Shown piece by piece: positions 1 through 6,681 of a stretch of DNA of 8,246 nt. Each line of letters begins with the position of its first letter. The first letter of the stretch is position 1. Under the pieces are notes generated by a model. That model ran no database searches. It was given only the letters and a program-made list of their open reading frames with translations, and had not been told where the DNA came from. The position numbers and the translations under genes were made by a program. Origin of the DNA: an uncultured Brevundimonas sp. (GTDB taxonomy: Bacteria; Pseudomonadota; Alphaproteobacteria; Caulobacterales; Caulobacteraceae); NCBI GenBank assembly GCA_946885435.1, contig CAMPGL010000091.1, forward strand, positions 1-8,246, given 5' to 3'.

Positions 1-764
1 GCCCAGCGCAGGCCGATGCTCACGCTCGAGTCGTTGAAGTCACCGGTGAAGGCGCCCGGCGTCCAGCCCGCGGCCGAAGACGTCGAGGTCGACTCGAAGG
101 TGACTTCGTCCGTCTGCATGTAGCGGGCGGTCATGTCGAGCGACAGGCGATCCGTGAGCGCCCAGGCGAAGCCGGCGAGCACCTGCCAGGCGAAGGCGGT
201 GTCTTCGTCATCGACCTGCAGGTTGGCCGGCGACGGGCCGGCCGGCGAGGTCGAGAACTGGCCGAGCGCATCGACGGAAACGCGGTTCAAGCCGGCGCCG
301 ACGCCGATGAACGGACGCACGCGCCAGTCTTCGTCGCCCATGTCCCAGATCAGGTTGCCCATGAGGCTCCACTGATCGATGGAACCTTCCGGCGAGCCGC
401 ACGGATCGGACGGGCCACGGATGACGCCCGGGGTGCACAGAGACTGGCTGGCGGGCAGGGTGCGGGGATAGCCCCGCACGGCGTCGATGTCGCCGGGGCG
501 ATAACCGCCTTCGAGCTCCACGCGCCAGTTCGGGTTGAAGCGGTAGCCCAGGCGCGCGAAGCCGGCCCAGGTGTTCTCCGTCGACCAGTCGAAGTTGTAG
601 GGACCGCCGTCGGGCGCGTTGCCTTCGGAGAATGTTCCGAGGTCTTCCTGCCAGTGGTACCCGAGATCGAGCGCGCCGTACCAGCCGTCCGGATCCGCCA
701 TGGCGGGGCCCGCGAGGCCAAGCAGCACGACGCTAGCCGTTCCGGCCAGCAACCGACTTCTCAT
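1..764 (-). CDS. OmpA-type outer membrane beta-barrel protein, N-terminal part (runs off the window)
   Basis: A reading frame opens at 764 and stays open to the window edge, giving 254 codons without a stop. The start has a Shine-Dalgarno AAGGG at 774-778, nine bases away. Residues 1-23 form a signal peptide: MRSR, then a hydrophobic stretch, ending in AMA before DPDGWYGALDLGYHW. The mature part has alternating aromatic and glycine-rich strands typical of an outer-membrane barrel, for example WAGFARLGYRF, WRVELEGGYRPG, WRVRPFIGVGAGLN and FAWQVLAGFAW. I recognise this as the N-terminal barrel found in OmpA-family proteins of Caulobacterales. Those usually continue into a C-terminal peptidoglycan-binding OmpA domain, which would lie outside the window and is not seen. 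Two cysteines (110 and 122) flank a probable surface loop. The protein likely sits in the outer membrane and may tether it to the cell wall. It could instead be a stand-alone barrel porin-like protein. Confidence 0.85.
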   Translation of the reverse strand, partial: MRSRLLAGTASVVLLGLAGPAMADPDGWYGALDLGYHWQEDLGTFSEGNAPDGGPYNFDWSTENTWAGFARLGYRFNPNWRVELEGGYRPGDIDAVRGYPRTLPASQSLCTPGVIRGPSDPCGSPEGSIDQWSLMGNLIWDMGDEDWRVRPFIGVGAGLNRVSVDALGQFSTSPAGPSPANLQVDDEDTAFAWQVLAGFAWALTDRLSLDMTARYMQTDEVTFESTSTSSAAGWTPGAFTGDFNDSSVSIGLRW

Positions 765-840
765 ATCTTCATTCCCTTTTTTAGACGCGCGGCCCCGACG
801 TGTGGCCCGCTACCCAAGCCGCCCAACGAGGAAACTGGCC

Positions 841-865
841 GCACGGTTCCGTGCAAATCCGGATT
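841..865 (-). terminator. Palindromes after rfbD: possible weak terminator or operator
   Basis: Two adjacent perfect palindromes lie at and after the rfbD stop codon: AATCCGGATT at 856-865 (sharing one base with the stop) and GCACGGTTCCGTGC at 841-854. Read on the minus strand, the second could form a GC-rich five- to six-pair hairpin about ten bases after the stop. It is followed by GGCCAGTTTCC, so there is no real U-tract and an intrinsic terminator would be weak. The pair also lies 77-101 bases upstream of the OmpA-type gene and could be a protein-binding site for its promoter. A GATTC (GANTC) methylation site overlaps it at 862-866. Confidence 0.35.
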
Positions 866-1779
866 CACCCGTCAGACTGTTGCCCTTTTTCAACACCGAA
901 TAGGGCCGAGCTTTGGCCAACCTGGGCCGTTTCCGCGGCCCAGGCTGTCCAGGGCCTGAGTTCCATATCCCATATGGATTTCAGCCGGGTGACATCCAGA
1001 CGAGAGTCTTGTGGCCGCGCCGCCGGGGCGCCGTATTCCGAACTTGCTATGGGCGAAGGCGTCGAAAGTTCGGCCTCCCCGGGTTCGAGCCTGGAGATGA
1101 TGGCGGTGGCGAGCTCATGCCAGGTGGCCGCCAACGGGCCCGCCACATGCAGAAGGCCGCCTTCTCCCAGACCGGCCAGTCGACGCTGGGCGACGCCGAG
1201 AAGCGCGGCCGCGAGGTCGTCGGCGTGTGTCGGGTTGCCGCGCTGGTCGTCGACGACCTTCAGGGTTTCGCCGCGCAGCGCCCGGCTGGAGATCGCACGC
1301 ACGAAGCCGGACATCTCCGAGATGAGCCAGGCCGTCCGGACGACCAGGGCGCCGGGGTCGGCGGCCACGACACGCCGCTCGCCCTCGGCCTTGCTTCGCC
1401 CGTAGGTCTGCAGCGGCGCGACGGGATCAGCCTCGGCGAACGGTGCTCCCGCGACGCCGCCGAACACATAGTCCGTGGACACGTGGATCAGCAGGCTCCC
1501 GCCGCGGCGCGTGGCTTCGGCCAGCACCTGCGGCGCCTCGGCGTTGAGGGCGTGTGCCAGCTCAGGCTCGGACTCGGCGCGATCCACCGCCGTGTACGCC
1601 GCGGTATTGATCACCACGTCCGGTTTCGCGGTCATGATGAGATCGCGCGCCGCGTCCGGGCGGGTCAGGTCGCAGCGCTCGCGCCCGGCGAACTCCAGCG
1701 CCCAGCCCTCTGGCGGCGTCGCCCGGGCGAGCGCCCGGGCCAGCTGACCGGCGCTCCCCAGGACCAGGACGCGCGTCAC
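865..1779 (-). CDS. rfbD: dTDP-4-dehydrorhamnose reductase RfbD/RmlD
   Basis: Last enzyme of dTDP-L-rhamnose synthesis: it reduces dTDP-4-dehydro-L-rhamnose to dTDP-L-rhamnose with NAD(P)H in the cytoplasm. The 304-residue product is normal for the family. It shows the nucleotide-binding motif GSAGQL (8-13), NTAAYTAVDRAE (58-69), STDYVF (101-106) and the catalytic Thr102, Tyr126 and Lys130 (YGRSK). Further along are RTAW, the DQ-x-G-x-PT motif and RPQDSRLD, all typical of RmlD. I chose the GTG start at 1777-1779. It overlaps the rfbB stop as GTGA, it begins directly at the Rossmann strand TRVLVLG, and it has GGAGG about 11 bases upstream inside rfbB. A longer ATG start at 1830 would add 17 residues unlike the family. 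The gene is the third of a coupled rfbC-rfbB-rfbD operon. Confidence 0.95.
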   Translation of the reverse strand: MTRVLVLGSAGQLARALARATPPEGWALEFAGRERCDLTRPDAARDLIMTAKPDVVINTAAYTAVDRAESEPELAHALNAEAPQVLAEATRRGGSLLIHVSTDYVFGGVAGAPFAEADPVAPLQTYGRSKAEGERRVVAADPGALVVRTAWLISEMSGFVRAISSRALRGETLKVVDDQRGNPTHADDLAAALLGVAQRRLAGLGEGGLLHVAGPLAATWHELATAIISRLEPGEAELSTPSPIASSEYGAPAARPQDSRLDVTRLKSIWDMELRPWTAWAAETAQVGQSSALFGVEKGQQSDG

Positions 1780-2810
1780 CGGCCGACGCCCCTCCGGGAC
1801 AGCGCGCCCGCCGACACCGAAGCCTCGCACCAGGCCGGGTTGGCCAGGTACCAGTCGACCGTCTCGGCCAGCGCGCTCTCGAAGCCACGTCGTGGCCGCC
1901 AGCCCAGCTCTGTTTCGGCCGCCGACGGGTCGACGGCGTAGCGCCGGTCGTGGCCCGGCCGGTCCTCCACCCGGCTGATCAGCCGCGCATGCGGCGCATC
2001 CTGCGGCTGGCGCTGGTCGAGCAGGCCGCAGATCGTCTCGACCACCTGCCGGTTGGTCCGCTCCTGCCGCGCGCCGAACAGATAGGTCCCGCCGGGCTTC
2101 CGCTCCAGCGCCAGCAACAGACCCTCGGCATGGTCCTCGACGTGCAGCCAGTCGCGCACCTGCAGCCCGTCGCCGTAGACCGGCAACGGCTCGCCACGCG
2201 CGCCCTTCAAAATCATCAGCGGGATCAGCTTTTCAGGGTGCTGGTACGGCCCGAAATTATTCGAACAGTTGGTCAGGATGACGGGCAGGCCGTAGGTCTC
2301 GCGCCACGCCCGCGCCAGGTGATCTGCGCCCGCCTTGGACGCAGCATAGGGCGAACGCGGCCGATAGGGGCTGTCCTCGGAGAATGCGCCGTCCGGCCCC
2401 AGGTCCCCGAACACCTCGTCGGTCGAGACGTGCAGGAACCGGAAGTCCTCCGGCTCGCCCTGTGACCGCCACCACGCCAGGGCCGCGTCCAGCATCACCT
2501 GCGTCCCGACCACATTGGTCCGCACGAAGGCGCCGGGTCCGTCGATCGAACGGTCCACGTGGCTCTCGGCCGCCAGGTGCAGCACCGCATCGGGCCGCGC
2601 CGTCTCGAAGGCGTGTGCGACCGTCTGCGGATCGCAGATGTCCCCGACGATCAGTGCAAAATCGTCGCGCTCCCCGAACGGGGCGAGGGTCTGCGGATTG
2701 GCCGCATAGGTCATGGCGTCCAGCACCGCGACCTGGTCCCCGCGCGCGAGCAGCGCCCGCACCACGGCCGAACCGATGAAGCCCGCGCCGCCCGTGACCA
2801 GCGCCCGCAT
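1776..2810 (-). CDS. rfbB: dTDP-glucose 4,6-dehydratase RfbB/RmlB
   Basis: Second step of dTDP-L-rhamnose synthesis: an NAD-dependent extended SDR that converts dTDP-glucose to dTDP-4-dehydro-6-deoxyglucose. The 344-residue product has TGGAGFIG (6-13) for NAD, HLAAESHVDRSID (78-90), STDEVFG (129-135) with the Thr130-Asp131-Glu132 catalytic set, and Tyr155-x3-Lys159 (YAASK). TNCSNNFGPYQHPEKLIP and the RPGHDRRYA motif near the C-terminus are diagnostic of RmlB. The ATG at 2808-2810 starts exactly at the Rossmann strand and overlaps the rfbC stop by one base (TGATG). Only a weak purine stretch precedes it, which points to translational coupling with rfbC. An ATG further upstream in frame would add 32 residues that do not resemble the family. 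Confidence 0.97.
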   Translation of the reverse strand: MRALVTGGAGFIGSAVVRALLARGDQVAVLDAMTYAANPQTLAPFGERDDFALIVGDICDPQTVAHAFETARPDAVLHLAAESHVDRSIDGPGAFVRTNVVGTQVMLDAALAWWRSQGEPEDFRFLHVSTDEVFGDLGPDGAFSEDSPYRPRSPYAASKAGADHLARAWRETYGLPVILTNCSNNFGPYQHPEKLIPLMILKGARGEPLPVYGDGLQVRDWLHVEDHAEGLLLALERKPGGTYLFGARQERTNRQVVETICGLLDQRQPQDAPHARLISRVEDRPGHDRRYAVDPSAAETELGWRPRRGFESALAETVDWYLANPAWCEASVSAGALSRRGVGR

Positions 2811-3376
2811 CAGGCGGCGTCCCATTCGAAATAGGCCGGCAGGTCCCTCAGCCGCGGCTGGACCCGGTCCTTGTCCGAAACCGCCGCGCCCGCGATCTCC
2901 GGCCATTCAATGCCGAGGTCCGGGTCATTCCACAGCAGGCCCAGGTCCCGCTCGGCGTCGAAGAAGCCGTCGACCTTGTAGAGCACTAAGGTGTCCGGCT
3001 CGAGCGTCACCAGGCCGTGCGCCGTCCCGCGCGGGGCCAGCATCTTCAGCCCGTTCTCCGCCGACAGCTCGGCCTTCACATGCCGGCCATAGGTCGGCGA
3101 GCCGCGCCGGATGTCGACCACCACGTCCAAAACCCGCCCGCGCAGCACTGAGACCAGCTTGGCCTGAGCCGAGGGCGGCGACTGAAAGTGCAGACCTCGC
3201 ACCGTGCCCGCCTCCTTCGACCAGGCCAGGTTGTCCTGCACCCAGTCGTTGGTGATCCCCGCGGCCTCGAAGGCCCGGCGGCTCCAGTGTTCGGAAAACG
3301 ACCCGCGCGCATCCGGATAGACCGGTGGCGGTCCGACCAGCTTCACGCCGGGAATCTCTAGGTCCTGCACCTGCAT
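2810..3376 (-). CDS. rfbC: dTDP-4-dehydrorhamnose 3,5-epimerase RfbC/RmlC
   Basis: Third step of dTDP-L-rhamnose synthesis: a cupin-fold epimerase acting at C3 and C5 of the 4-keto sugar. The product has 188 residues, the usual size. Visible family motifs are PDARGSFSE (21-29), VRGLHFQ with the catalytic base His63, VVDIRRGSPTYG (86-97), PRGTAHGL with His120, Tyr133, WNDPDLGIEWP (149-159) and SDKD ending at Asp170, the usual partner of His63. At residues 138-139 there are two phenylalanines where the family commonly has tyrosines. The start has GAGGGAG a few bases upstream. This is the first gene of the rfbCBD operon. It is divergent from the SDR gene, so its promoter must lie in 3377-3475 or beyond; I see no clear minus-strand promoter there. 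Confidence 0.95.
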   Translation of the reverse strand: MQVQDLEIPGVKLVGPPPVYPDARGSFSEHWSRRAFEAAGITNDWVQDNLAWSKEAGTVRGLHFQSPPSAQAKLVSVLRGRVLDVVVDIRRGSPTYGRHVKAELSAENGLKMLAPRGTAHGLVTLEPDTLVLYKVDGFFDAERDLGLLWNDPDLGIEWPEIAGAAVSDKDRVQPRLRDLPAYFEWDAA

Positions 3377-3409
3377 GGCTCCCTCAAACCACGCCCGTCC
3401 GCTTTGCGG

Positions 3410-3445
3410 AAGCGCTTGCTTGACGTGGCGACCGCCGACTAATGC
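3410..3445 (+). promoter_or_regulatory. Candidate sigma-73-type promoter of the SDR-thiolase operon, with adjacent palindrome
   Basis: The 99-bp gap between the divergent rfbC and SDR genes contains TTGACG at 3420-3425. This is a perfect match to the core of the -35 element used by Caulobacter housekeeping sigma factor. Eleven bases after TTGACGT comes ACTAATGC (3438-3445), which shares CTA and the last C with the known -10 pattern GCTANAWC, within the allowed spacing. Transcription would then begin around 3450, leaving a leader of about 25 bases with GGAG at 3466-3469. A perfect 8-bp palindrome AAGCGCTT (3410-3417) abuts the -35 and could be an operator half. The match is by eye and the -10 is imperfect. 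Confidence 0.45.
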
Positions 3446-3475
3446 GGAGCTTCCCGTTCAGGACTGGAGTTTGCC

Positions 3476-4381
3476 ATGACCATCCGCTTCGACGGCCGCG
3501 TGGCCATAGTGACGGGCGCCGGCGGCGGCCTGGGCCGCCAGCACGCCCTGGCCCTGGCCCGGCGCGGGGCCAAGGTGGTGGTCAACGACTTCGGCGGCGC
3601 GCGAGACGGCACCGGCGGTTCGGCCACCCCGGCGGAGGAAGTCGTCGCCGAGATCGAGGCTCTTGGCGGCGAGGCCATGGCCAATCCGGCCTCGGTCACC
3701 GACTTCGCCTCGGTCCAGGCCATGGTCGAGGCCGCGCTGGGGCGCTGGGGCCGCGTCGACATCCTCGTCAACAACGCCGGTGTCCTGCGCGACAAGACCT
3801 TCGCCAAGATGGAGCTCGACGACTTCCGCTTCGTGCTGGAGGTCCACCTGATGGGCGCGGTCAACTGCACCAAGGCGGTGTGGGAGACGATGCGCAACCA
3901 GAACTACGGCCGCATTGTCATGACGACCTCGTCGTCCGGCCTCTACGGCAACTTCGGCCAGTCCAACTATGGTGCGGCGAAGATGGGCCTGGTCGGGCTG
4001 ATGCAGACCCTGTCGATCGAGGGGGCCAAGAACGACATCCGGGTCAACTGTCTGGCCCCCACCGCCGCCACGCGCATGACCGAGGACCTCGGCGCCCGGC
4101 TCGACCTCGACGCGCTCCGGCCCGAGCTGGTCTCGCCCGGCCTCCTGCATCTGGTCAGCGAGAACGCCCCGACCCGCGCCATCCTCTGCGCCGGCGCCGG
4201 CGGGTTCGAGGCGGCGCATGTGACCCTGACCCAGGGCATCCACGCCGTGGGCGACGACGCGCCCGAACAGGTCGCCGCCCGCTGGGACGAGATCATCGAC
4301 CGCACCGGCTCCATCGTGCCCGAGAGCGGCGCCGCCCAGGGCATGACCGAAATGACCAAGGCCATGAAGGCGAAGGGATAA
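3476..4381 (+). CDS. Short-chain dehydrogenase of the (3R)-hydroxyacyl-CoA dehydrogenase (MFE-2-like) type
   Basis: A classical SDR oxidoreductase of 301 residues. It has the cofactor motif TGAGGGLG (13-20), NNAG (99-102), catalytic Ser152 and Tyr165-x3-Lys169 (YGAAK). The segment after the second strand, [14 protein letters not shown] (36-49), closely resembles the dehydrogenase domain of peroxisomal multifunctional enzyme 2, which oxidises (3R)-hydroxyacyl-CoA. Asp38 at the end of that strand suggests NAD rather than NADP. A 3-ketoacyl-CoA product would feed the thiolase encoded four bases downstream, so the pair fits acyl-CoA oxidation; reductive use is also possible. The exact acyl chain is unknown. 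The start has GGAG six bases upstream. The roughly 110 residues beyond the YxxxK motif are longer than in small SDRs and agree with the MFE-2 type. Confidence 0.88.
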   Translation: MTIRFDGRVAIVTGAGGGLGRQHALALARRGAKVVVNDFGGARDGTGGSATPAEEVVAEIEALGGEAMANPASVTDFASVQAMVEAALGRWGRVDILVNNAGVLRDKTFAKMELDDFRFVLEVHLMGAVNCTKAVWETMRNQNYGRIVMTTSSSGLYGNFGQSNYGAAKMGLVGLMQTLSIEGAKNDIRVNCLAPTAATRMTEDLGARLDLDALRPELVSPGLLHLVSENAPTRAILCAGAGGFEAAHVTLTQGIHAVGDDAPEQVAARWDEIIDRTGSIVPESGAAQGMTEMTKAMKAKG

Positions 4382-4385
4382 GCCC

Positions 4386-5588
4386 ATGCGTGAAGCCGTC
4401 ATCGTCTCCACCGCCCGCACCCCGATCGGCAAGGCCTATCGGGGCGCCTTCAACGACACCCAGGCCCAGGCCCTGGGCGCCCACGCCATCAGGCACGCCG
4501 TCGAGCGCGCGGGCGTCGATCCGGGCCAGATCGAGGACGTGGTCATGGGCGCGGCCCTCCAGCAGGGCTCGACCTCGACCAACATCGCGCGCCAGGCGGC
4601 CCTGCGCGCCGGCCTGCCGGTCACGGTCGCGGGCATGAGCCTGGACCGCCAGTGCGCTTCGGGCCTGATGGCCATCGCCACCGCCGCCAAGCAGGTGGTC
4701 CACGACGGCATGGCCGTCACCGTCGGCGGCGGGCTGGAGTCGATCTCGCTGGTCCAGAACCAGCACATGAACCTCTATCGCCGCGAGGACGCCGAGCTCC
4801 TGCGCATGGTCCCGGCCATCTACATGCCGATGCTGGAGACCGCCGAGGTCGTGGCCGCCCGCTACGGGATCAGCCGCGACGCCCAGGACGAATACGCCTT
4901 CCAGTCGCAGCAGCGCACGGCCCAGGCCCAGGCCGAAGGCCGCCTCGACGCCGAGATCGCGCCCATGACCACCACCATGCAGGTGGTCGACAAGGCCACC
5001 GGCGAGGCCTCGCCGCGCGAGGTCACCCTGTCCAAGGACGAGGGCAACCGTCCCGACACCACGCTGGAGGGCCTGCAGTCGCTGAAGCCCGTGTTCGGCT
5101 CCGGCCAGCAGATCGAGCAGGGCGCCTACATCACCGCCGGCAACGCATCCCAGCTGTCCGACGGCGCCTCGGCCCACGTCATCATGGAGGCCAGGGACGC
5201 CGAACGTCGCGGCCTTCAACCGCTCGGCGCCTATCGCGGCATGGCCGTCGCCGGCTGCGAACCCGACGAGATGGGTATCGGCCCGGTCTTCGCTGTGCCG
5301 CGGCTACTGGAGCGCCACGGCCTGACGGTCGACGACATCGGCATCTGGGAGCTGAACGAAGCGTTCGCCGTCCAGGTCATCTATTGCCGCGACCGGCTGG
5401 GCATCCCCAACGACCGCCTAAACGTCTCGGGCGGCGCGATCTCGATCGGCCACCCCTACGGCATGTCGGGCGCACGCCTGACCGGCCACGCCCTGATCGA
5501 GGGCAAGCGTCGCGGGGCGAAGTACGCCGTCGTCACCATGTGCGTGGGCGGCGGCATGGGCGCCGCAGGACTTTTCGAGATCTACTGA
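4386..5588 (+). CDS. Acetyl-CoA C-acyltransferase (thiolase)
   Basis: A complete thiolase of 400 residues, the usual family length. It catalyses the thiolytic cleavage of 3-ketoacyl-CoA, or the reverse Claisen condensation of acetyl-CoA. The acyl-accepting cysteine is Cys90 in [10 protein letters not shown]. The other active-site elements are NEAF (324-327), His356 in [10 protein letters not shown] and Cys386 in [15 protein letters not shown] at the C-terminus. The start lies four bases after the SDR stop, with AAGGGA overlapping that stop region as ribosome-binding site, so the two genes form an operon. The family cannot be narrowed from sequence alone to a degradative (FadA/PcaF-like) or biosynthetic (PhaA/AtoB-like) enzyme. 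[10 protein letters not shown], rather than the more common GHP(I/L)GASGAR, suggests a less characterised subgroup. After its stop there is an apparent decayed tandem copy of its last 30 codons. Confidence 0.95.
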   Translation: MREAVIVSTARTPIGKAYRGAFNDTQAQALGAHAIRHAVERAGVDPGQIEDVVMGAALQQGSTSTNIARQAALRAGLPVTVAGMSLDRQCASGLMAIATAAKQVVHDGMAVTVGGGLESISLVQNQHMNLYRREDAELLRMVPAIYMPMLETAEVVAARYGISRDAQDEYAFQSQQRTAQAQAEGRLDAEIAPMTTTMQVVDKATGEASPREVTLSKDEGNRPDTTLEGLQSLKPVFGSGQQIEQGAYITAGNASQLSDGASAHVIMEARDAERRGLQPLGAYRGMAVAGCEPDEMGIGPVFAVPRLLERHGLTVDDIGIWELNEAFAVQVIYCRDRLGIPNDRLNVSGGAISIGHPYGMSGARLTGHALIEGKRRGAKYAVVTMCVGGGMGAAGLFEIY

Positions 5589-5678
5589 GAAAAGTCCGCC
5601 CGCGGCGCCTATCACCCAAAAGAGCCGAGCTGCGATGCAGGTCGGAGGGACGCCGCGGGTCTTCTCGCGATCTACCGA
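5499..5678 (+). repeat. Apparent decayed tandem duplication of the thiolase 3' end (two 90-bp units)
   Basis: The last 90 bases of the thiolase (5499-5588) are followed directly by a segment, 5589-5678, that aligns to them without gaps. The match is strongest at the end: 24 of 29 bases agree between 5561-5589 and 5651-5679. It weakens toward the start, where I count 16 of 42 between 5499-5540 and 5589-5630. Read in the thiolase frame, the second unit would encode a peptide with a Cys and an AAGL-x-x-IY tail at the same positions as [15 protein letters not shown]. The stop TGA of the first unit corresponds to CGA in the second. The second unit also contains the nudC stop codon (5672-5674). The left half is close to background and only the right half is firmly supported. 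Confidence 0.55.
5568..5597. repeat. Perfect 9-bp inverted repeat around the thiolase stop codon; possible bidirectional terminator
   Basis: GGACTTTTC at 5568-5576 and GAAAAGTCC at 5589-5597 are exact reverse complements, separated by 12 bases that contain the TGA stop of the thiolase. In RNA this would give a nine-pair stem with the stop in or next to the loop. It sits between convergent genes, where a two-way terminator is expected. No U-tract follows in either direction, so an intrinsic terminator would be atypical. A second pair of 9-bp arms, CCCGCGGCG (5599-5607) and CGCCGCGGG (5651-5659), encloses a 43-base loop in the rest of the gap. Nothing else is seen in the gap 5589-5671. Confidence 0.4.
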
Positions 5679-6586
5679 GCCGCCCAGGCTTCCAGCAGGC
5701 TGCGGGCGATGGCGTAGCGGTTAGGCGCGCGGATTTCCGGGTGCTTGCCGGCGAGGACCGCGCGGATCTCGTCACGGGTGAACCAGCGGACCTCCTCCAG
5801 CTCGGTCTGGTCCGGCGCGGCCTGGTCGTCCTCGACCTCGGCGAACAGGCCGATCATCAGGCTGGAGGGAAAAGGCCAGGGCTGGCTTGAGTGGTAGGTG
5901 ACCGCCGTCGCGGTCAGGCCGGCCTCTTCGTTCAGTTCGCGCGCGCAGGCCTCCTCGATGGACTCACCGGGCTCCAGAAAGCCGGCCAGCGCCGACATCG
6001 AGCCCTTCGGCCAGGCGGCCTGCCGCCCCATGAGACACCGGCCTTCGTGCGTCGCCAGCATGATCACCACCGGGTCGACGCGCGGGAAGTGCTCGGTCGA
6101 GCAGGCGTCGCAGACCCGTTTCCAGCCGCCGCAGGTTGATCGCGACCGCTGGCCGCAGTGAGCGCAGAAGCTGTGCCGCCGCCGCCAGTCGAACAGGCTC
6201 TTGCCGCAGCCCGCCATGGCCGCCTCGGAGCCCGGCAGGGCGGCGGCCGCAGAACGCATGTCCATGAACGCCCCCAGGCCCCGCAAGGGCCCCAGCGTTG
6301 GATCGGCCTCGCTCTCGAACGAGACAGCGAACACCGGCGCCTCCTTCCAAAGGCCCAGGAAGACCCAGTCGTCGCCCACGATGTCCCGCGCCATCGCCGG
6401 CGACAGCCAGGCCAGACGGGGGCCCTCCGGCCCCTGTTCGGTCAGCACCTGGCCTTCCCAGATCACCAGGGCCGAGCCGTCGTCGCGTTCCAACTGGGCC
6501 GCCAGCCAGGCGGCGTCCTCCCTTCGGTCCGCCGCGCGGTCCAGGGGGCTTCCGGCGAAGGTGTTCACATGGGCGGAGAGCGGCAT
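5672..6586 (-). CDS. nudC: NAD(+)/NADH pyrophosphatase NudC
   Basis: A Nudix hydrolase that cleaves NAD(H) to NMN(H) and AMP. In E. coli it also removes NAD caps from RNA 5' ends. The 304-residue product shows the full NudC architecture. A divergent N-terminal domain spans about 1-130. The zinc ribbon has Cys141, Cys144, Cys159 and Cys162. The Nudix box at 202-224 has Gly202, Glu208, Arg216-Glu217, Glu220-Glu221 and Gly223 in place. The NudC-specific SQPWPFPSS signature (234-242) distinguishes it from other Nudix enzymes. It is somewhat longer than the E. coli enzyme of about 257 residues, mainly in the N-terminal part. The start has AGAGGGG a few bases upstream. The gene stands alone, convergent with the thiolase and divergent from the kinase. 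Its stop codon lies inside the decayed copy of the thiolase end. Confidence 0.97.
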   Translation of the reverse strand: MPLSAHVNTFAGSPLDRAADRREDAAWLAAQLERDDGSALVIWEGQVLTEQGPEGPRLAWLSPAMARDIVGDDWVFLGLWKEAPVFAVSFESEADPTLGPLRGLGAFMDMRSAAAALPGSEAAMAGCGKSLFDWRRRHSFCAHCGQRSRSTCGGWKRVCDACSTEHFPRVDPVVIMLATHEGRCLMGRQAAWPKGSMSALAGFLEPGESIEEACARELNEEAGLTATAVTYHSSQPWPFPSSLMIGLFAEVEDDQAAPDQTELEEVRWFTRDEIRAVLAGKHPEIRAPNRYAIARSLLEAWAAR

Positions 6587-6681
6587 GGCCCCTCTCTACG
6601 CGCGGGGGGCGCATCCTGCGAGCCTCCGCTAAGCCTTGCTCAAGACTCCTGTGGGATGACTTCGCGGGGGACGGAGTCTGG
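6587..6681. promoter_or_regulatory. Divergent nudC / histidine kinase intergenic region with two GANTC sites
   Basis: This 95-bp gap must hold the start signals of both divergent genes. It contains GACTC at 6644-6648 and GAGTC at 6674-6678, both GANTC, the target of the cell-cycle methyltransferase CcrM in Caulobacterales. The second overlaps the kinase ribosome-binding site GGAG (6673-6676), five bases before the ATG. A short palindrome CTTGCTCAAG lies at 6635-6644. I see no convincing -35/-10 pair. Regulation through methylation is inference from the site positions. Confidence 0.35.

Noticed and set aside
761..772. Tiny upstream frame (ATG AAG ATA TGA, minus strand) whose stop overlaps the start of the OmpA-type gene
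   Set aside because: Its ATG is only one base from the Shine-Dalgarno sequence, too close for initiation, whereas the gene's own ATG is nine bases away. Probably chance.
913..1941. Long plus-strand open frame (342 codons) across the rfbD-rfbB region
   Set aside because: It lies antisense to rfbD and rfbB, which have clear family motifs. The product is Arg/Gly-rich with no recognisable domain, as expected for a shadow frame in high-GC DNA.
3442..4638. 398-codon plus-strand frame overlapping the SDR and thiolase
   Set aside because: It is a shifted frame of two clearly real genes, and its product is strongly Arg/Pro-rich.
4293..5219. 308-codon minus-strand open frame opposite the SDR end and thiolase
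   Set aside because: Antisense to an intact thiolase. The translation is rich in Gly, Ala, Asp and His without a domain signature.
6636..6660. Possible -35/-10 promoter (TTGCTC with GGGATGAC) upstream of the histidine kinase
   Set aside because: Both elements match the known patterns poorly, so I do not call a promoter there.
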